DNA of 64,000 nt from the NCBI RefSeq assembly GCF_032062135.1, contig NC_092861.1, positions 59,270,980-59,334,979 of the forward strand. The letters run 5' to 3'. Shown here in pieces: positions 62,012-64,000 of this stretch; the stretch's first letter is position 1, and every line of letters begins with the position of its first letter. The DNA comes from Pyxicephalus adspersus (Eukaryota > Chordata > Amphibia > Anura > Pyxicephalidae). Position numbers and translations under genes: made by a program. The notes under the pieces are model-generated. The model saw only the letters and a list, made by a program, of their open reading frames with translations. It was not told where the DNA came from and did no database searches.

Positions 62012-62104
62012 CTGCACGTTTTGGTAGAGGTCAAATAGGTCATTTGTTATATATGCCTGTAGAACTGTGTCCCTCTGTTCTCCAGGCTGGGAACGAGTAA
62101 AGTG
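62012..62104 (-). CDS. ARMC9: ARMC9 coding exon, first one inside the window
   Basis: ARMC9 is a centriole/cilium-base protein with an N-terminal LisH motif, a coiled coil and an armadillo-like helical domain. In people its loss causes a Joubert-type ciliopathy. This exon starts the visible half. Acceptor ttttttggtttcag, donor after GTGCAG (gtgagc), 31 codons in phase 0 on both sides. The frame reads HFTRSQPGEQRDTVLQAYIT and then NDLFDLYQNVQ, matching the S.PGEQR.TVLQAYI.NDL segment of human ARMC9. The exons for the LisH and coiled-coil half lie beyond base 64000; I see none in 62105-64000. Confidence 0.96.
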
Positions 62105-63367
62105 CTGAAACCAAAAAGATAAAAAAACAATCCAGTTTACTTTAAAATATTGAATTAATTTTTAAAACAATTAGGGCATTCCATTGCTGACATGATTGTG
62201 AAATGCTAGTTTCTTCTTCAGTGATTTATCAGCCATGCAAGAGTTCAAAATGAGAATTTAGCAATTGACAGCTTCAAAAGCTGTCAATAAAGGCTTTCCC
62301 AGAAACACAACGATAAGAATTTTTGAGATCAGGATATCTGTAACATGCTTGTTGAAACTGCAGGAAACAAAACCTATTACTGAAGCACAGTAAAGAGAAA
62401 AAAGTTACAGCTTGAATCATTCCTTAGTCTACAGAGCCATTAGTGGTATGGGGAAACCACAGCCTTAGTATCACTTGATGTACATTCTCTTTTGCTCACC
62501 ACCTCACTCTGTATGCCATGAAGTACATTTCCTATTTCACAACACCTTGTTCCATATGCCTTTTACATTCCCTTTCTGCACTACTTAACTCCTTATGGTT
62601 TCCAATATATTCCCTGTACTGCATCACCCTATTTTGTATGCCATGCAATACATTTTAGGAATAATTGGTTGATTTTTGCAGCAAAATTTGTATTTTAAGA
62701 GTACTCTGTGTGGACTACCTACTAATAAACTGAGCAGGGTTGCCAACCATACAATATACAAAGTCTGTAAAAAAAAACAAGTAAAAAATGTAGGCCTAAA
62801 AGGACGTGACCATGCCCCCACATACCCTTTAGCCCACAACCACCACCCACAAATTAATGTACATGTGCAATTAGTGACCTTTAATTATGTAGCTGTGTAT
62901 ATTATGTTACACTGTTTATGATTTCATACATGCACAGTTGATAGAATTGGCTTGCTAGGAGTCTGATGTTATTAAAATCATGTAAACTGTATATTTTTCC
63001 ACTTCTCAAAATCACCATGCATTTCATGAATTCCTTTGTCTTTTTTATATAATAATTGATAATAAAAATATTGAGTGCAAATAAAATTCTCACTACATCA
63101 GCTCATCGTTTCCTACCCATGATTTAAAAACTAATAAAATATTCACATACTGCATTTGTTTTATGATGATCTTTTTAGGAATCCCCTAGGAAAATCCTGC
63201 AATTGCCCCCTGCATCACATAGCATTTTAGTCCTAAGCATAGACCTTTATGCCTAGTGAAGTGAGTTAGTGAAGAGGACTTATAAAATAAAATATCATAA
63301 CCCTTCTAACATATCTCATGTCTCCTACAACACATTATGTATATCTAAGTGATCTCAAACCCAGTGT
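62105..63367 (-). other. ARMC9: ARMC9 intronic sequence with no recognisable exon
   Basis: This AT-rich stretch lies upstream of the first visible ARMC9 exon and is presumably its preceding intron. I find no segment resembling the upstream ARMC9 exons and no well-formed MITE or SINE. Weak open frames near 62624-62921 have no family resemblance. Confidence 0.5.
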
Positions 63368-64000
63368 CACGGTAGCTGCAGGGCAGGATAGTGGACCCTC
63401 TGTGTCATCAGCTCGGTAAGTGAATACGTGCAAAGAACGCAGAGTCTAATCAGCTACCCGGTCTTCACCAGAGGTGAGGGTGTTGCGCTGCGAGCAACTG
63501 CCAGGTTGGGGCCCCCATGCACGCAGAGGCAGGTGACTGCTAACAAGCTTGAACAAAATGTAGTGCCAAAGGGAAATCCAAGAGAGTAGTCAGACAAGCC
63601 AAAAGGTCAGGGCAGGCAGCGAACAAGGTTGGTCAGGAAACAGGCAGGAGGTCAGGACGGGCAACAAACAAGCGTAGTCAGGAAACAAGCCGGGGTTCAG
63701 TACACAAAGAATCTGGAGTAGGAGAAACAAACATCAGGAACTTGGAAGCATAGCCAAAGGAACTCCTTGTTCAGGCAACATCCTGTTGCCCTTCACGTCC
63801 TTTTAAGGGCAGGGCCTGTGATGAATGGAGCAATGTGACCTGCTGCATCCTACTCTACCACCAGAGGGAGTCCAGGAGACTAGAGGTTGGTGGTGTTCAC
63901 AACTCCACCAGCAGGGGGAGCACGTCAGCAAAAAAGTGGAGCGGCTGATTGGGAGTCACATGACCTTGACCAGGAAGTGTATTGAGGAGATGATGCCTTA
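63368..64000. repeat. GC-rich dispersed repeat at window edge, LTR-like style
   Basis: From TGTCACGGTAGCTGCAGGG onward the sequence is sharply richer in G+C than the intron around it and runs off the right edge. It holds two tandem copies of a unit of about 46 bases (about 63604-63695) built on GGTCAGG.C.GGCA.C and GTCAGGAAACA. The TG start and the style suggest an LTR or leader of a Ty3-type element, but no coding part is visible, so the class is a guess. Confidence 0.4.

Noticed and set aside
1..64000. CRISPR array, prokaryotic operon or phage content
   Set aside because: The window is plainly vertebrate genomic DNA; its repeats are dispersed elements and microsatellites, not regularly spaced arrays.

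Overview
This is a stretch of vertebrate nuclear genome, almost certainly from a frog (Anura, probably a ranoid). The evidence is long GT-AG introns, AT-rich intergenic DNA, two assembly gaps, and a dense load of L1/Tx1-type LINEs, tRNA-headed SINEs, Tc1 relics and several MITE families of the kind common in frogs. The species call rests on general familiarity with such repeats, not on a database search.

Two protein-coding genes can be reconstructed, both on the minus strand and in tandem. ARMC9 (armadillo-repeat ciliary protein) enters from the right edge. I can place its last 13 coding exons, from 62104 down to the stop at 39107-39109, giving 462 residues in one unbroken frame. Its N-terminal LisH/coiled-coil half lies beyond base 64000. 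Downstream lies B3GNT7 (beta-1,3-N-acetylglucosaminyltransferase 7). Its main coding exon is 14830-16012, and an 11-base first coding exon lies at 26072-26082, about 10 kb upstream, giving a 397-residue type II membrane enzyme. The ARMC9-B3GNT7 order and shared orientation match human 2q37.1. The two genes are neighbours by conserved synteny and there is no sign that they act in one pathway: one works at the cilium base, the other in the Golgi.

Layout: 1-14350 is gene-free and repeat-rich, with an inverted pair of GC-rich repeats near 200-590 and 12895-13290, an L1/Tx1-like LINE at 5318-7880 with a MITE nested in it, and a second LINE 3' end at 8200-9102. 14353-26082 is B3GNT7 (3' UTR, main exon, 10-kb intron, exon 1). 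26083-38560 is intergenic, with a minisatellite, a Tc1 transposase relic, an LTR-like stretch, a Helitron-like pair and two palindromic MITEs. 38561-62104 is ARMC9, whose introns hold further MITEs and SINEs. 62105-64000 is an ARMC9 intron ending in an unidentified dispersed repeat.

The points most worth checking are the distant B3GNT7 start exon, an exon-like 105-base segment of unknown identity inside B3GNT7 intron 1, a young MITE inserted 62 bases from the last ARMC9 splice acceptor, and a hairpin conserved between two diverged repeat copies with a compensatory base change. I see no CRISPR array, operon, tRNA or rRNA gene, and no obviously new biological system.
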